Position numbers and translations under genes: made by a program
From: Bolinopsis microptera
Lineage: Eukaryota; Ctenophora; Tentaculata; Lobata; Bolinopsidae
Direction: 5' to 3'
NCBI RefSeq assembly: GCF_026151205.1
Contig: NC_087083.1
Span: 3,486,536 to 3,550,535 of the forward strand
DNA length: 64,000 nt
The notes under the pieces: model-generated
Databases searched by the model: none
Seen by the model: the letters and a program-made list of their open reading frames with translations, nothing else
What the model was told of the DNA's origin: nothing
In this document: positions 11,240 through 23,614 of the stretch, one piece after another
Position numbering within the stretch: the first letter of the stretch is position 1
How the letters are laid out: each line of letters opens with the position of its first letter

Positions 11240-12995
11240 CGGAATGACAGGCTGAGTGCTGCCCAGTAAATACATATCTTGGACAATAATACTATTATTT
11301 CGTACCAAATTTAGTCGATTTTGGCCCATAAATTGGTCAAATATCAATATTTTTGAATGAAACCAACTTTATATGAAAGGTACGCCTATACTACACATTC
11401 TATATGATTATCAGCTCAGTATCTACCTAACTGTGGATTCTGTGTTCAATTAATCGTAAAAAATGAACAAAATCGCCCATATAATATCTCAGTTCGCGAT
11501 ATTTGCGAAACTGATTTCGTTCAAAACAATAGAACTCAATAGGGTTTCAATATTTTTACATGAAATTTTCAGAATCAACGTAGAAGCGTTTCGACCTTAA
11601 GTTTTAATATGGAATTTTGAGTTAGGCCTTTAAAAAAATTTGGCGGCCAAATTCTGAAATTTGCCGGGCTGATTTTTTTGTGAAACTTGGTTTCGAGATA
11701 GCAGTTGACCAACAAACTAGGACCGGTGACCAAACTTTTGAGAGGGTCCCAGACCCCAACCGCCAAACGGTGCCCGCGGGGCAGCCACGCCCATATTCGG
11801 TCCAAATTAGGCCCAATTTAGCCAAATACCCTGAACATGCCCAAAATCCAGATTTTAGGTGCTCTACTTGTAGCTAGTGGTCCCCTGAACTCGTATATGA
11901 ATTTTCATTAAGATTGGACAACAAATGACTGAGTTATGAGCCAAAAACCATATGCCCATATTTGGGTATACCCACCAAATTTGGTCGATTTTGGCCTATC
12001 AATTGGTCAAATATCAATATTTTTGAATGAAACCAACTTTATATGGAAGGTAAGCCTATACTACACATTCTCTATGATTATCAGCTCAGTATCTACCTAA
12101 CTGTGGATTCTGTGTTCAATTAATCGCAAAAAATGAACAAAATCGCCCATATCTCAGTTCGCGATATTTGCGAAACTGAATTCGTTCAAAACAATAGAAC
12201 TCAATAGGGTTTCAATATTTTTACATGAAATTTTCAGAATCAACGTAGAATTGCATTTCGACCTTAAGTTTTAATATGGAATTTTGAGTTAGGCCTTTAA
12301 AAAAATTTGGCGGCCAAATTCTGAAAAATGCCCGGCAAATTTTAGAATTTGGCCGCCAATTTTTTTAAAGGCCTAACTCAAAATTCCATATTAAAACTTA
12401 AGGTCGAAATGCGATTCTACGTTGTTTCTGAAAATTTCATGTAAAAATATTGAAACCCTATTGAGTTCTATTGTTTTGAACGAATTCAGTTTCGCAAATA
12501 TCGCGAACTGAGATATGGGCGATTTTGTTCATTTTTTGCGATTAATTGAACACAGAATCCACAGTTAGGTAGATACTGAGCTGATAATCATAGAGAATGT
12601 GTAGTATAGGCTTACCTTCCATATAAAGTTGGTTTCATTCAAAAATATTGATATTTGACCAATTGATGGGCCAAAATCGACCAAATTTGGTGCGTATACC
12701 CAAATATGGGCATATGGTTTTTGGCTCATAACTCAGTCATTTTTTGTCCAATCTTAATGAAAATTCGTATACGAGTTCAGGGGACCACTAGCTACAAGTA
12801 AAGCACCTAAAATCTGGGTTTTGGGCATGTTGAGGGTATTTGGCTAAATTGGGCCTAATTTGGACCAAATATGGGCGTGGCTGCCCCGCGGGCACCGTTT
12901 GGCGGTTGGGGTCCGGGACCCCCTCAAAAGTTCGGTCACCGGTTTTAGTTTGTTGGTCAACTGCTATCTCGAAACCAAGTTTCACAAAAAATCAG
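11240..12995. repeat. Large palindromic repeat, direct plus inverted copies
   Basis: A unit of about 690 bp (landmarks ATCAGCTCAGTATCTACC, AACAATAGAACTCAATAGG, CGCGGGGCAGCC) occurs once complete (about 11300-11984), again partially in direct orientation (about 11985-12335) and then inverted (about 12345-12985). The left arm 11690-12335 and right arm 12345-12985 are reverse complements over about 640 bp, with the centre near 12340. Two small mirror-image open frames inside the arms are a by-product. No transposase is present. Confidence 0.85.
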
Positions 12996-13001
12996 GGTGA
13001 A

Positions 13002-13027
13002 CCCCCCCCCCCCCCCCCCCCCCCCCC
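13002..13027. repeat. Poly(C) tract, 26 bases
   Basis: Uninterrupted C run at the right edge of the palindrome. Similar runs occur at 16359-16390 (G), 26146-26168, 27601-27623, 42839-42870, 55383-55400 and 55760-55774. Confidence 0.95.
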
Positions 13028-13149
13028 TTAACCCATATAATACCAACAACTCTAAACGTTCGAATTTTTTGGTGAAATTTTGTTTCCTAAGCACTGAGGT
13101 ACCAACTCCGACGGTGCAATAATTATTTTGAAAAAATTTATATTTTTTA

Positions 13150-13326
13150 TAGCTTTTTCGACCCGTACTTTTAAAAGTTCATTGTTGGAGCTTGCTTTTT
13201 TGGAACATTGCATCGTACTTTTAAAAGTACATCATATTTGAATGATGTACTTTTGAAAGTACGGGTTTAATAAATAATGTACTTTTAAAAGTACGGGTTT
13301 AATGAATAGTGTACTTCTGGAGGTAC
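13150..13326. repeat. Cluster of the 16-bp palindrome GTACTTTTAAAAGTAC
   Basis: Perfect copies lie at 13215-13230 and 13279-13294, with near copies at about 13165, 13246 and 13309. The motif is fully self-complementary. A second cluster is at 16987-17116, with a single copy at 17442-17457. Confidence 0.85.
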
Positions 13327-13459
13327 GTTAGTTAATTAAACAGAAACTCAGGGTCAGATAATTAACCTAAAAGCCCTTGTCAGAATGGCTGAATAAAATT
13401 TAAACAATACATACAAAATTTAAGTGGTACACTAAACAAATCATGATAGTGGGAACAGC

Positions 13460-13750
13460 TATATCTAACTATATATAAAGCGAGACGATATATATCCGTG
13501 CCATTTTACTGACACCATGGCATCAACTTTAACGCGACTTTCCGCAAAAACCGTAAAAGATATACAACTGGAACTTTTTTGGCTGGGTCAAATGCTTTAA
13601 TGGCCTCCAAATCAGCATGAAAAAATAAAAAATTGGCCAAGGAATAATGATTTTAGAGCAGAAAACTTGGACCCCTAAGTGGTGTCAAAAACGCCAATAA
13701 AATAGGTAATTATTATTTTAGTATCTTGAGTCTTGACACCGTTTAGGGTT
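13460..13750 (+). mobile_element. GCGAGACGAT repeat element, copy 2
   Basis: Same family as 10252-10505 (inverted) and 44605-44905. It runs from TATATAAAGCGAGACGAT to CTTGAGTCTTGACACC with no open frame. TIRs were not evident, so its class is open. Confidence 0.75.
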
Positions 13751-13904
13751 ATATTAATTTTACGAAAATTTTCAGGTTTTGTGCTTTTTACTCTAACTGA
13801 TGATAAGGCTAAGGATAAACAAAGCACACAAAGTGCAACGTCACACACTTCACACTTAATAGCCAGACGCTTTTCACAACTTAAAGAACACCGAAAATGG
13901 TGAG

Positions 13905-16356
13905 AATGAGAATAGAGTAGCAGAGGCTGAGACAATTCTAGAGGAACAGAAGAGAGTAGCAGAAGCTGAGAGAGTTCTAGAGGAACAGAAGAGAGTAGCA
14001 GAAGCTGAGAGAGTTCTAGAGGAGTAGAAGAGAGTAGCAGAAGCTGAGCGTATTCTAGAGGAACAGAAGAGAGTAGCAGAAGCTGAGAGAGTTCTAGAGG
14101 AACAGAAGAGAGTAGCAGAAGCTGAGAGAGTTCTAGAGGAGCAGAAGAGACTAGCAGAAGCTGAGATAGTTCTAGTGGAAAAGAAGAGAGTAGCAGAGGT
14201 GGAGAGAATTCTAGAGAAACAGACGAGAGTAGCAGAAGCTGAGAGAGTTCTAGAGGAACAGAAGAGAGTAGCAGAAGCTGAGCGTATTCTAGAGGAACAG
14301 AAGAGAGTAGCAGAGGTGGAGAGAATTCTAGAGGAACAGACGATAGTAGCAGAAGCTGAGAGAGTTCTAGAGGAGCAGGAGAATGTAGCAGAAGCTGAGA
14401 GAGTTCTAGAGGAGCAGAAGAGAGTAGCAGAAGCTGAGCGAGTTCTGGAGGAGCAGGAGAAGGTAGCAGAAGCTGAGCGTATTCTAGAAGAACAGAAGAG
14501 AGTAGCAGAAGCTGAGCGTATTCTAGAGGAGCAGAAGAGAGTAGCAGAAGCTGAGCGTATTCTAGAGGAACAGAAGAGAGTAGCAGAAGCTGAGAGAGTT
14601 CTAGAGGAACAGAAGAGAGTAGCAGAAGCTGAGAGAGTTCTAGAGGAGCAGAAGAGACTAGCAGAAGCTGAGATAGTTCTAGTGGAAAAGAAGAGAGTAG
14701 CAGAGGTGGAGAGAATTCTAGAGGAACAGAAGAGAGTAGCAGAAGCTGAGAGAGTTCTAGAGGAGTAGAAGAGAGTAGCAGAAGCTGAGCGTATTCTAGA
14801 GGAACAGAAGAGAGTAGCAGAAGCTGAGAGAGTTCTAGAGGAACAGAAGAGAGTAGCAGAAGCTGAGAGAGTTCTAGAGGAGCAGAAGAGACTAGCAGAA
14901 GCTGAGATAGTTCTAGTGGAAAAGAAGAGAGTAGCAGAGGTGGAGAGAATTCTAGAGGAACAGACGAGAGTAGCAGAAGCTGAGAGAGTTCTAGAGGAAC
15001 AGAAGAGAGTAGCAGAAGCTGAGCGTATTCTAGAGGAACAGAAGAGAGTAGCAGAGGTGGAGAGAATTCTAGAGAAACAGACGATAGTAGCAGAAGCTGA
15101 GAGAGTTCTAGAGGAGCAGGAGAAGGTAGCAGAAGCTGAGAGAGTTCTAGAGGAGCAGAAGAGAGTAGCAGAAGCTGAGCGAGTTCTGGAGGAGCAGGAG
15201 AAGGTAGCAGAAGCTGAGCGTATAATTCTAGAGGAACAGAAGAGAGTAGCAGAAGCTGAGCGTATTCTAGAGGAGCAGAAGAGAGTAGCAGAAGCTGAGC
15301 GTATTCTAGAGGAACAGAAGAGAGTAGCAGAAGCTGAGAGAGTTCTAGAGGAACAGAAGAGAGTAGCAGAAGCTGAGAGAGTTCTAGAGGAGCAGAAGAG
15401 ACTAGCAGAAGCTGAGATAGTTCTAGTGGAAAAGAAGAGAGTAGCAGAGGTGGAGAGAATTCTAGAGGAACAGACGAGAGTAGCAGAAGCTGAGAGAGTT
15501 CTAGAGGAACAGAAGAGAGTAGCAGAGGTAAAGAGAATTCTAGAGGAGCATAAGAGAGTAGCAGAAGCCGAGAGAGTTCTAGAGGAGCAGAAGAAGGTAA
15601 CAGAAGGTGAGCGTATTCTAGAAGAGCAGAAGAGAGTAGCAGAGGTGGAGAGAGTTCTAGAGGAGCAGAAGAGAGTAGCAGAAGCTGAGAGAGTTCTAGA
15701 GGAGCAGGAGAAGGTAGCAGAAGCTGAGCGTATTCTACAGGAACAGAAGAGAGTAGCAGAGGTGGAGAGAGTTCTAAAGGAACAGAAGAGAGTAGCAGAA
15801 GCTGAGCGTATTCTAGAGGAGCAGGAAAAGGTAGCAGAAGCTGAGCGTATTCTAGAGGAACAGAAGAGTCAAGAGAGTAGCAGAGGTGGAGAGAGTTCTA
15901 GAGGAACAGAAGAGAGTAGCAGAAGCTGAGAGAGTTCTAGAGGAACAGAAGAGAGTAGCAGAGGTGGAGAGAATTCTAGAGGAACAGAAGAGAGTAGCAG
16001 AGGTGGAGAGAATTCTAGAGGAACAGAAGAGAGTAGCAGAAGCTGAGAGAGTTCTAGAGGAACAGAAGAGAGTAGCAGAAGCTGAGAGAGTTCTAGAGGA
16101 GCAGAAGAGAGGAGCAAAAGCTGAGAGAGTTCTAGAGGAGCAGAAGAGAGTAGCAGAGGTGGAGAGAATTCTAGAGGAACAGAAGAGAGTAGCAGAGGTG
16201 GAGAGAATTCTAGAGGAACAGAAGAGAGTAGCAGAAGCTGAGAGAGTTCTAGAGGAGCAGAAGAGAGGAGCAGAAGCTGAGAGAGTTCTAGAGGAGCAGA
16301 AGAGAGTAGCAGAAGCTGAGAGAGTTCTAGACGAGCAGGAGAAGGTAGCAGAAGCT

Positions 16357-16358
<2 letters not shown>
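13905..16358 (+). repeat. 39-bp tandem array with coiled-coil coding potential
   Basis: About 63 copies of a 39-bp unit encoding EEQKRVAEAERVL-type 13-mers. Because 39 is a multiple of three, one frame stays open trivially. It is interrupted by in-frame TAG codons near 14022 and 14766 and by a frameshift near 15870. The two stops, and the ATG codons at 14175 and 14916, are each 741 bp (19 units) apart, so a 741-bp block has been duplicated. The product would be a long Glu/Arg/Ala-rich helix. There is no recognisable start exon, and the array ends in a 32-base G run where the assembly may be broken. It could be a damaged coding exon or a non-coding minisatellite. Confidence 0.8.

Positions 16359-16390
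<32 letters not shown>
16359..16390. repeat. Poly(G) tract, 32 bases
   Basis: Abruptly ends the 39-bp array. It is either a real homopolymer or the site of an assembly join. Confidence 0.9.
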
Positions 16391-16391
<1 letters not shown>

Positions 16392-18180
16392 TCAGGTAAC
16401 AAGTGCTGTACGTGACGTCGACTAAGTGCAACTTTGGAATTTACAAAAAAGACCCACCCACCCCCTTCGCGGTACTAACTGTTTTTTTTCGGATAATATT
16501 TAGGACACCCACCCCTTTTGCGCTACTAACTGTTGAGAAATCACGGTACTGACTGTGTTTTGGTATATAAAATAAGATACCCACCCATAAATTGCTTTAA
16601 ACAGCTCATTGAACATTGGGAAATGGACAAAGTATACCCACTATTTAATAGGGGTTTTGTTTTCAATGCAGTCGAATTAAATAAAAAGTTACAAAAAAAG
16701 GAAACAAAATAAAAAAACCCAAAAAAAAGGAAAAAAACCTCAAAACCCAAATAAAATATGACCCACCCCCCGCATTAAGTAAGAGTATATTGAAGGCCGC
16801 TCTGGAAGACGTGGAATAACCGGGTGAAAACGTGGATCCTTCAAGATCGACTAAATCCCAGAAGTCACAACAGAAAGTTTCTGTTGTGACTTCCGTTCTG
16901 ATTCAGAACAATTTACCTGCCATTACAGTCTTACCGACATTAATCATGCCAGCACACATTGTGTAGTCTAAATAGATTATAAACCTGTACTTTTAAAAGT
17001 ACATTTTTCGTGAAACCTGTCCTTTTAAAAGTACAATATTCGAAGATAATGCACTTTTAAAAGTACGTACTTTTAAAAGTACATCATTGTCTAGAATGAT
17101 GTACTTTTAAAAGTACACCCAATTAACATCTCAATTAGAGGCAATTTATGATTTTTATGTCGCCCCACATTATTGCCTATTTATTGCACAATCGTTTAGG
17201 CAATATTAAAAAACCAAATTTGGGATCCATCAAAGTTGGAGAATTGGCTGGTGGTACCGAAATTTACCATTTTTCAAAGTACCATTTTTGACCACCTTTG
17301 CCAACATCCTATAAATTTCTTGCTTTTTTTAACCATCTGGCCAGGGTGCTAAAATCATCAGCAGACCTTTTCTTACCTAATGCAAAAAACTGTATCAAAA
17401 AATATTTGTCACGAGACAAGTTAGGTCACTGTTTATGAACCGTACTTTTAAAAGTACCGTGGAAGAATATGGGTTAAGAGTCTTATATTCACAATACTAT
17501 TTACAATTTACCCCCTTTACAATTTACCCCCTTTATTATTTACCCCCTTTACTATGATCGTGCTTGCCAGCACTGTGATTTTTGGTGGCTAAAGATAAAG
17601 GAAAAAAACAATACAATTGATAATTTTGAAAGATTCCACTTTTTGATACGCTCACTAATTCAATAAATGAAAGACCATCGTGATTCGCGGGCATGATGAA
17701 TTTATCGAATCCACTTAAAAATCACGGCTTTATATTCTGCTGCACCTATTCTCAAAACATCCAGTGGTCAATCAAATGGATCTTTGATCTGCGTAAGAGA
17801 ATAAAGCCTTTATCTTACATGTTACAACTATTTTATAATTCACGTTGAAGTTAAATAAAAGCTCAACGGAAAAATGTGTTTTGTTGGCAACGTTTTTTAG
17901 ATTAAAAACGCCTCACTAAATGGTTAACAAACAGCACATTAACTTTTTTTTAGTTAAAAATATTGAATCTCGAACATTTTATGTATATATCTGCCGATGG
18001 GGTCCCCATTGCTACTAAATATGTAGCAGCACGAACAATGTTAGCATTTAAAATGTTTCGAGTGAACAATTCACGCGTTTTTTTTTTTCATTATCTGGGG
18101 GAACGGGAGACTATAAGTACTTTTAGGTATTGAGACACTCCTCACTATTTGAAATATACAGCATAGTTAAATCTGGAAAC
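16391..18180. other. Intergenic stretch before the receptor gene
   Basis: It holds the second GTACTTTTAAAAGTAC cluster (16987-17116, and 17442-17457) and a short inverted repeat around 16857-16895 (AAGTCACAACAGAAAGT with its complement). It also has a fragment of the 5310-5757 repeat at about 17490-17580, where TTTACCCCC units repeat. Otherwise AT-rich with no gene. The last 100 bp or so would carry the receptor promoter, but I see no convincing core elements. Confidence 0.5.
16987..17116. repeat. Second cluster of GTACTTTTAAAAGTAC
   Basis: Perfect copies at 16987-17002, 17067-17082 and 17101-17116, near-perfect ones at 17019 and 17051; the copies at 17051 and 17067 are head to tail. Flanks ATGATGTAC and ACATCAT extend some of the palindromes. 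Confidence 0.85.
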
Positions 18181-21100
18181 ATGTTGCTGCTAATAGTTAT
18201 ACTGATACGATCTCTACATACTCTGCCCGAAAGTGAGTATTTACGCTAGTTGTTTAGTGGGTATTCTTTCCAACGATTTCAGAATATGTTGTGGATTGTT
18301 GACAAGATTATTCTTAACTGACACAAAACCGTTGCTTTTAGAGTTTAAAACTTTGTCTTGACAGCTAATTTAATTAGTTAATCAACTTCAAGGCATATCA
18401 GATATGAAAGTTTACGTGTCTAGGTGGCTGAAATCTCAACCTAATTTACCAGCAAGCAATTAATTTCTCAGAAAATAATTTAAACAGGTAACGCAAAGTT
18501 TTACCTGATCAACGGAGAGGGTGCACAAGCAACGAATGGACTTGGTGTCTTGTGGGTCCAGAAGGGCCAACTCTCGGGCCATGTTTTATTTGAAGGAAAC
18601 AAAGGATTCGATCAAGAGTGTCTGCCTAACCACATATGCCAAATGATGGGGTACCAGTTTGCAATAAGTTGGTTCTCAGATCTAAAATCCGTTCTTGACA
18701 CCAAGCGAAAGTCTATGCATGCATTTACATTCGACGATATTTTCTGTCCAGCAGATAACAACGTAACTGGTAATGCGACGTTTAAAATAAAAAAGATAAA
18801 GGAATTAACAGCTTTTTCTTCAAATATACCATCAGCCGCTGTCCTCTTCTGCGGTCCTTTTAAAGGCACTTGTCCAATCGTGGAGCGATATAATTTCCTT
18901 AAGAGAGTTTGTATTGAGGAATTGGGCTCCTTAGTATTTCAATGTCACCACTCTGACAAGCTTTACATAGCCAGACCCGGGTACCACCACTCTACATTTA
19001 ACACCGTCTGCGACAACGACCCTCATTTCTATCAAAGCTGTGGTATCAGAAATTCACTGACCTCATCAAACTCTGCTGCAATTTGTGACGAGTACGTCTG
19101 CGAAGTGAAGAAAAATACCGTCTTCCAGACGAAAGGTGTTATGTCTACCGTCACAGTTTCTTCAGCGATATTGTGCCAATTGCAATTAGACCCAGCATTT
19201 GACAATTTGCTCTATTCACAAAGCTGCTCCAATTTACCGGACAACATTTGTTCAGCAGAAAATGAAGAGGAAGATGTAGCTCATACATCTTTAACTTTAA
19301 GAAGCGGACTAACAGTGGGCAAGTCCTCAGTTTGCAATGGACGCTGTGATGGACGTAGTTGTGAGGACGAGGCTTTCTGTGGTGGCTATCTGTACGGTTT
19401 GTACTGCATTGGCTGGAAACAAAGACTCAATTACATCAAACCAAGTGAAGTGTGCGATGGGTACTCGACGTACCTGTGTCCAGATGGTGAGGACGAAAGG
19501 AACTGTCCAGAACAAGACTCCTTACCAAGGCACGAAAAATGTAGAAGGTCCACCTTTAGTTCATTCACAGGAAGACAAACTTCTTCGGTGATCCCAATTA
19601 TCAATATTACAAGGTGTGGCGCTCCATTCAGCTTTGAACTAATTGAAGTATTAGTTGACCCTGTATCAATCTGTGATAACTTTCTAGATCAAACCAACTG
19701 TACAGACCAGAGCCGTTCAACACTAACCTGTTATATCAACGGCTATCTTTCAACCATATCCAAATTTTTTGTGTGTCATGGTCAAGAGGAGGTTCCAACA
19801 TTATGTGACAACGGAATAGACCAGGTCTGTGTCAAGGTATCCCTCACCTGTGAGGTACATAAACACCAACTGTGTGACGAAATTGAAGATTGTCTGAGCG
19901 GGGCTGATGAAAACATAGCAATCTGTCGCTCCATGACAAAGAGGGTTTGTCACAGAGCTTACAAGCCCGACCAGGCATTACAAATTCCCATTGCATGGCT
20001 AAGGGATGGGGTTGAGGACTGTTTAGATGCAATCGACGAGGAGGACGTGTGGAAAACTTGTGGCATTGGTTCAACAAAACGATTCGTAGTGTCAATAGAT
20101 GAAACGTGCGAGGAGGTGTTTCTTTGTAAACATGATCAAGCAGCCTTCGTAGAATTCAAAAATATATGTGATGGGATTGATACGTCATGTGGTATTGAAA
20201 CGAATATATGTGCGAAGTCGCATAAGATCAATCCTACTTTTGACAGTGTACTGACTGTGCAGAAATCAGGTGGAGAATTGAAAACTTTGATGTATTGCTT
20301 GCCTGGTCTCGAGAGTCTGCAGGAAATAGCAAATCGTTGCGTTATCAATGAAGTTAATCTTTCGGGACTTGATGTCTTCGGAGTTCAATCCATTTTGACA
20401 ATTATCCGCCCTAACGCAATAGTTAACTGTGATCATACCTTTGGAGATATTTACGTGACTCTGAGTTGTGCAGGGTATTGTGAAGACTCAGTTTGCCCTT
20501 TGCAAAAAAAGATCCAATACAATTCTTGTCCTCAGCAACACCAAAATAGAATATACACAATTGCTGATAATAATTTCCTTTCGTTCGTGACAAAAATAGG
20601 TAATAAGTCGTACAGAAATGACTATTTTCGATGCGACAACGGTGTTTGCTTAAACTATGAACAAGTTTGCAACGTGGTCGATGACTGTGGGGATGGTTCT
20701 GACGAAATACTCTGTACTAATGTGTTTTTGTGTGATTCCAAAGACCAACTGGTCCCGATCACTGAAAAGTGTAATGGAAATATTGACTGCATGGATTTCT
20801 CAGACGAGTGTAACTTACACTGTGGCAAACAAATATTACAAAGCATTTTTCTAAAGATTTTGAGCTGGAATCTAGCTGTGCTAGCCATATTCCTTAACTT
20901 GATTTCACTCTATCGAACTCTAACCGATTTCAACAAAGAAATGTCAAAAGTGGCTATGAACAATAAGATGCTGATACTTCTCATAAATCTCGGTGATCTG
21001 CTGATCGGAGTGTATTTGATCTATATAGCAATAATGGACACAATAGTTTATGGGAGTGGATACTGCTCCGAACATATAAATTGGCTGTCTAGCGCTCATT

Positions 21101-22128
21101 GTAACATAATAGGCGTCATCAGTACGATTGGTTATGAAATGTCTCTTGTTTCCATGACAATTCTTGCCGTAACTAGGTTGGGGGTGATAAAAGATAAGAC
21201 TCGGATCAGCGAACGATTTACAAGAAGAGTCCTTTTCAAAATTAGTCTAGGTGCACTAATTATCGTCATGATTTGTATTACTATTGCAGTAATTCCTCTG
21301 GTGCCTCAATTTGAAGACTTCTTTGTCAATGGCATGACATACAGACCCTCAGTAAGACTCTTTATCGGAGCTCCCGATAAACAAATCCATCTCAGCATCC
21401 TACAGGAGTACTATGGCAAAATTAAGGGCAAAAATCTTAAATGGAGAGTGATAAATGATCTTGTTGATGGTATGTTTTCTAGTGATTATGGAGGTGATGT
21501 ACTTGGTCGAAAGAAGATTGAATTTTACGGGAATGAAGGAGTTTGTCTATTCAAGTTTTTTGTTAAAGCAGACGATCCTCAACGAATTTATGCTTGGGGC
21601 ATCCTATCATTAAACATGGTTTGCTTTTTAGTAATTTCAGTCTGCTACATTTTCATCGACAATAGAACCAGAACCACGTCAAAAGTGCTTACCCAGGGTA
21701 AAACACATACAGGTCATGAAGTAAGGAAAAGGAACAGAAGATTGCAGCGAAAAATATCGCTGATCATAGCAACGGATTTTCTTTGTTGGTTACCAGTTAC
21801 CATAGTTTCCTGTCTCCACTCGGGAGCAGTCATCGACGCTACACCATACTACTCTCTTATCTCCATAGTATTTTTACCTATCAACTCTGTAATCAACCCT
21901 ATTTTGTACAACGATTTCTCCACAACTTTATTAGAAAAAGTCAAAGAAAAATCGAAACCAGTTTTTGCTAAGAAGTGGAGAAATAAGAAAGTTTCCCCTG
22001 AACAATTTAACACTACCTGTAATTGTATCAATAAAAATGAGTGTCGCCATGATCAAGTCCAAATGATTGAGATGAAAGTTTTAAAAGCAAAAGAAAATGA
22101 TTTAACAAAGATCAGTATCGCCAAGTGA
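18181..22128 (+). CDS. LDLa-repeat 7-transmembrane receptor (class A GPCR)
   Basis: Two exons, 18181-18232 and 18488-22128, joined by a GT-AG intron of 255 bp that splits a Ser codon, give a 1230-aa protein. Exon 1 encodes a signal peptide (MLLLIVILIRSLHTLPE). A Cys-containing region of about residues 22-80 (FYLINGEG...CQMMGY) faintly resembles an SRCR domain. Several LDLa-like Cys/Asp-rich repeats follow, the clearest at about 341-358, 480-497, 732-757 and 764-794 (DDCGDGSDE). Seven hydrophobic segments lie between about 808 and 1160, with NPILY at the end of TM7 (about 1154) and TRLGVIK in place of the DRY motif after TM3. Multi-LDLa class A receptors are related to LGR/RXFP-type hormone receptors, but no leucine-rich repeats are visible here. 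It would act at the cell surface; the ligand is unknown. An AATAAA at 22340 is a plausible poly(A) signal. Confidence 0.9.
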
Positions 22129-23162
22129 AACAAAACGTTTTATTATATTATTTCTCATTTGGGAAACTGGTACATAAATTTTAAATATTTTACGTTTACA
22201 CTGCACAGTACAAACTATGAACTAATATAATTTCAACTCAATTGTACAAAGATGATTTTATTAAAATCCCATAATTATGTATAAATACCACCAATTAAAA
22301 TTTAAGAAACACTTGTAATTGTTGTAGGCATAGTTCAATAATAAATTTATTTATTATCCAATTTTAACAAAAATTGGTTAGCTTACTCATAGACTTTCAC
22401 TTACAAGGAAAGTGTCCGAAAAATGTAAAGCATATCCAACCATCAGACATTACGTTACAGCTAAAAGTAGCGTATTTTGCCCCATTTTGCCCCATTTTTA
22501 TCACTATATCAACTCCAATATCCACCAAATTTTTCGGACAGTTGTGAATGCCCTATTGGAAGGTCTTCACCAATTTTCAGAATAATCTCATTCAAGGAAC
22601 TGAAGATATGACAGAATAATACGACAAAAATCAACGAATTTCGTCAAATTATGCGACTTTTACACCTACTTTTGCTCCGAAAGCCGCGCACCATCAAATA
22701 TGGCAACAAGGCGAAACTCACTGATCAAGTGATCATTTCAAAAAGGTATGACAAATTTGGTATTGTGAAAATTCTCACAGTCTCTAGAAAACAATGGTAC
22801 AAAAATTTCGAAAATCCGAGCAAGTTTATTTTTTATCGTGCACCCCTGTTAAGGGGCTAGCTCGGATTTTAGCACGTTCAACTTATTAAAACTACCTACT
22901 TCAAGTATTATTTTCCCATGACTACTAGAGATTATTTAATTCTTATATTTCATTAAATTAGGATCGCATTAAATGTTATGGTTCTCCCGGTTTGAGACTC
23001 ACTCAGGGAAGAAGTTCAAGCCCAAACTCTCATTGTACAGATAATTATTAGGACAGTAAATTTATATTGCAATTATGGACTTTAGAATTTTATGTGAATT
23101 TATATCTGGAAGATAACTGCAATTGAAACAGGTAAATAAGGATAGTTAAATGATTGTATTAT
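22129..23162. other. Receptor 3' UTR and intergenic DNA
   Basis: AT-rich, with AATAAA at 22340-22345. A doubled TTTTGCCCCA lies near 22473. No gene or clear repeat family beyond this. Confidence 0.4.
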
Positions 23163-23600
23163 ATCACAATGCTGGCAAGCATTACCGTTGCCGTTATATT
23201 CACAATACTATTTGCCCCCTATACTATTAGTATTATATCCCCTTTATTGTTTTCCAGGCATTAAGACTCATCGAAAGTAGTTCAGCAGGTATATTTAGGT
23301 AAAAAACATTCTAATTCAATGTTAAAGATGTCAGGAATAAGAAATAGTTATGTGGAGGTTTTAAAGAAATTTGCGCAAAATACGCGCCAGCATGTTATAC
23401 GAAATTAGGTTAAAAAACCAAAATCGCCATATTCAGGTGCCTTAAAAACCATGTGAAAATTGAGTTAGAGATCTGAAACTTTACAGGGCGTCTAGACGTT
23501 GACCAAATCGACTGTAAAAAAATGTCGTGTTTCAGGAGTATCGGGAAATGGGTTTTCTGGAACCCCTGTTTTACGATAGATTGTCGTGATACATACATAC
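23163..23600 (-). repeat. Dispersed repeat, about 440 bp (copy 2, inverted)
   Basis: Reverse complement of 5310-5757 with scattered substitutions; it ends at an AT-rich (ATACATACATATATAT) tract beside the TIR element at 23615. Confidence 0.75.
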
Positions 23601-23614
23601 ATATATATAATATA

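Noticed and set aside
11575..13031. Small mirror-image open frames (MKLGFEIAVDQQT type)
   Set aside because: They arise from the inverted copies of a repeat; no domain, start context or extension.
15869..16402. Minus-strand Leu/Ser-rich frame through the 39-bp array
   Set aside because: Antisense by-product of the 39-bp period.
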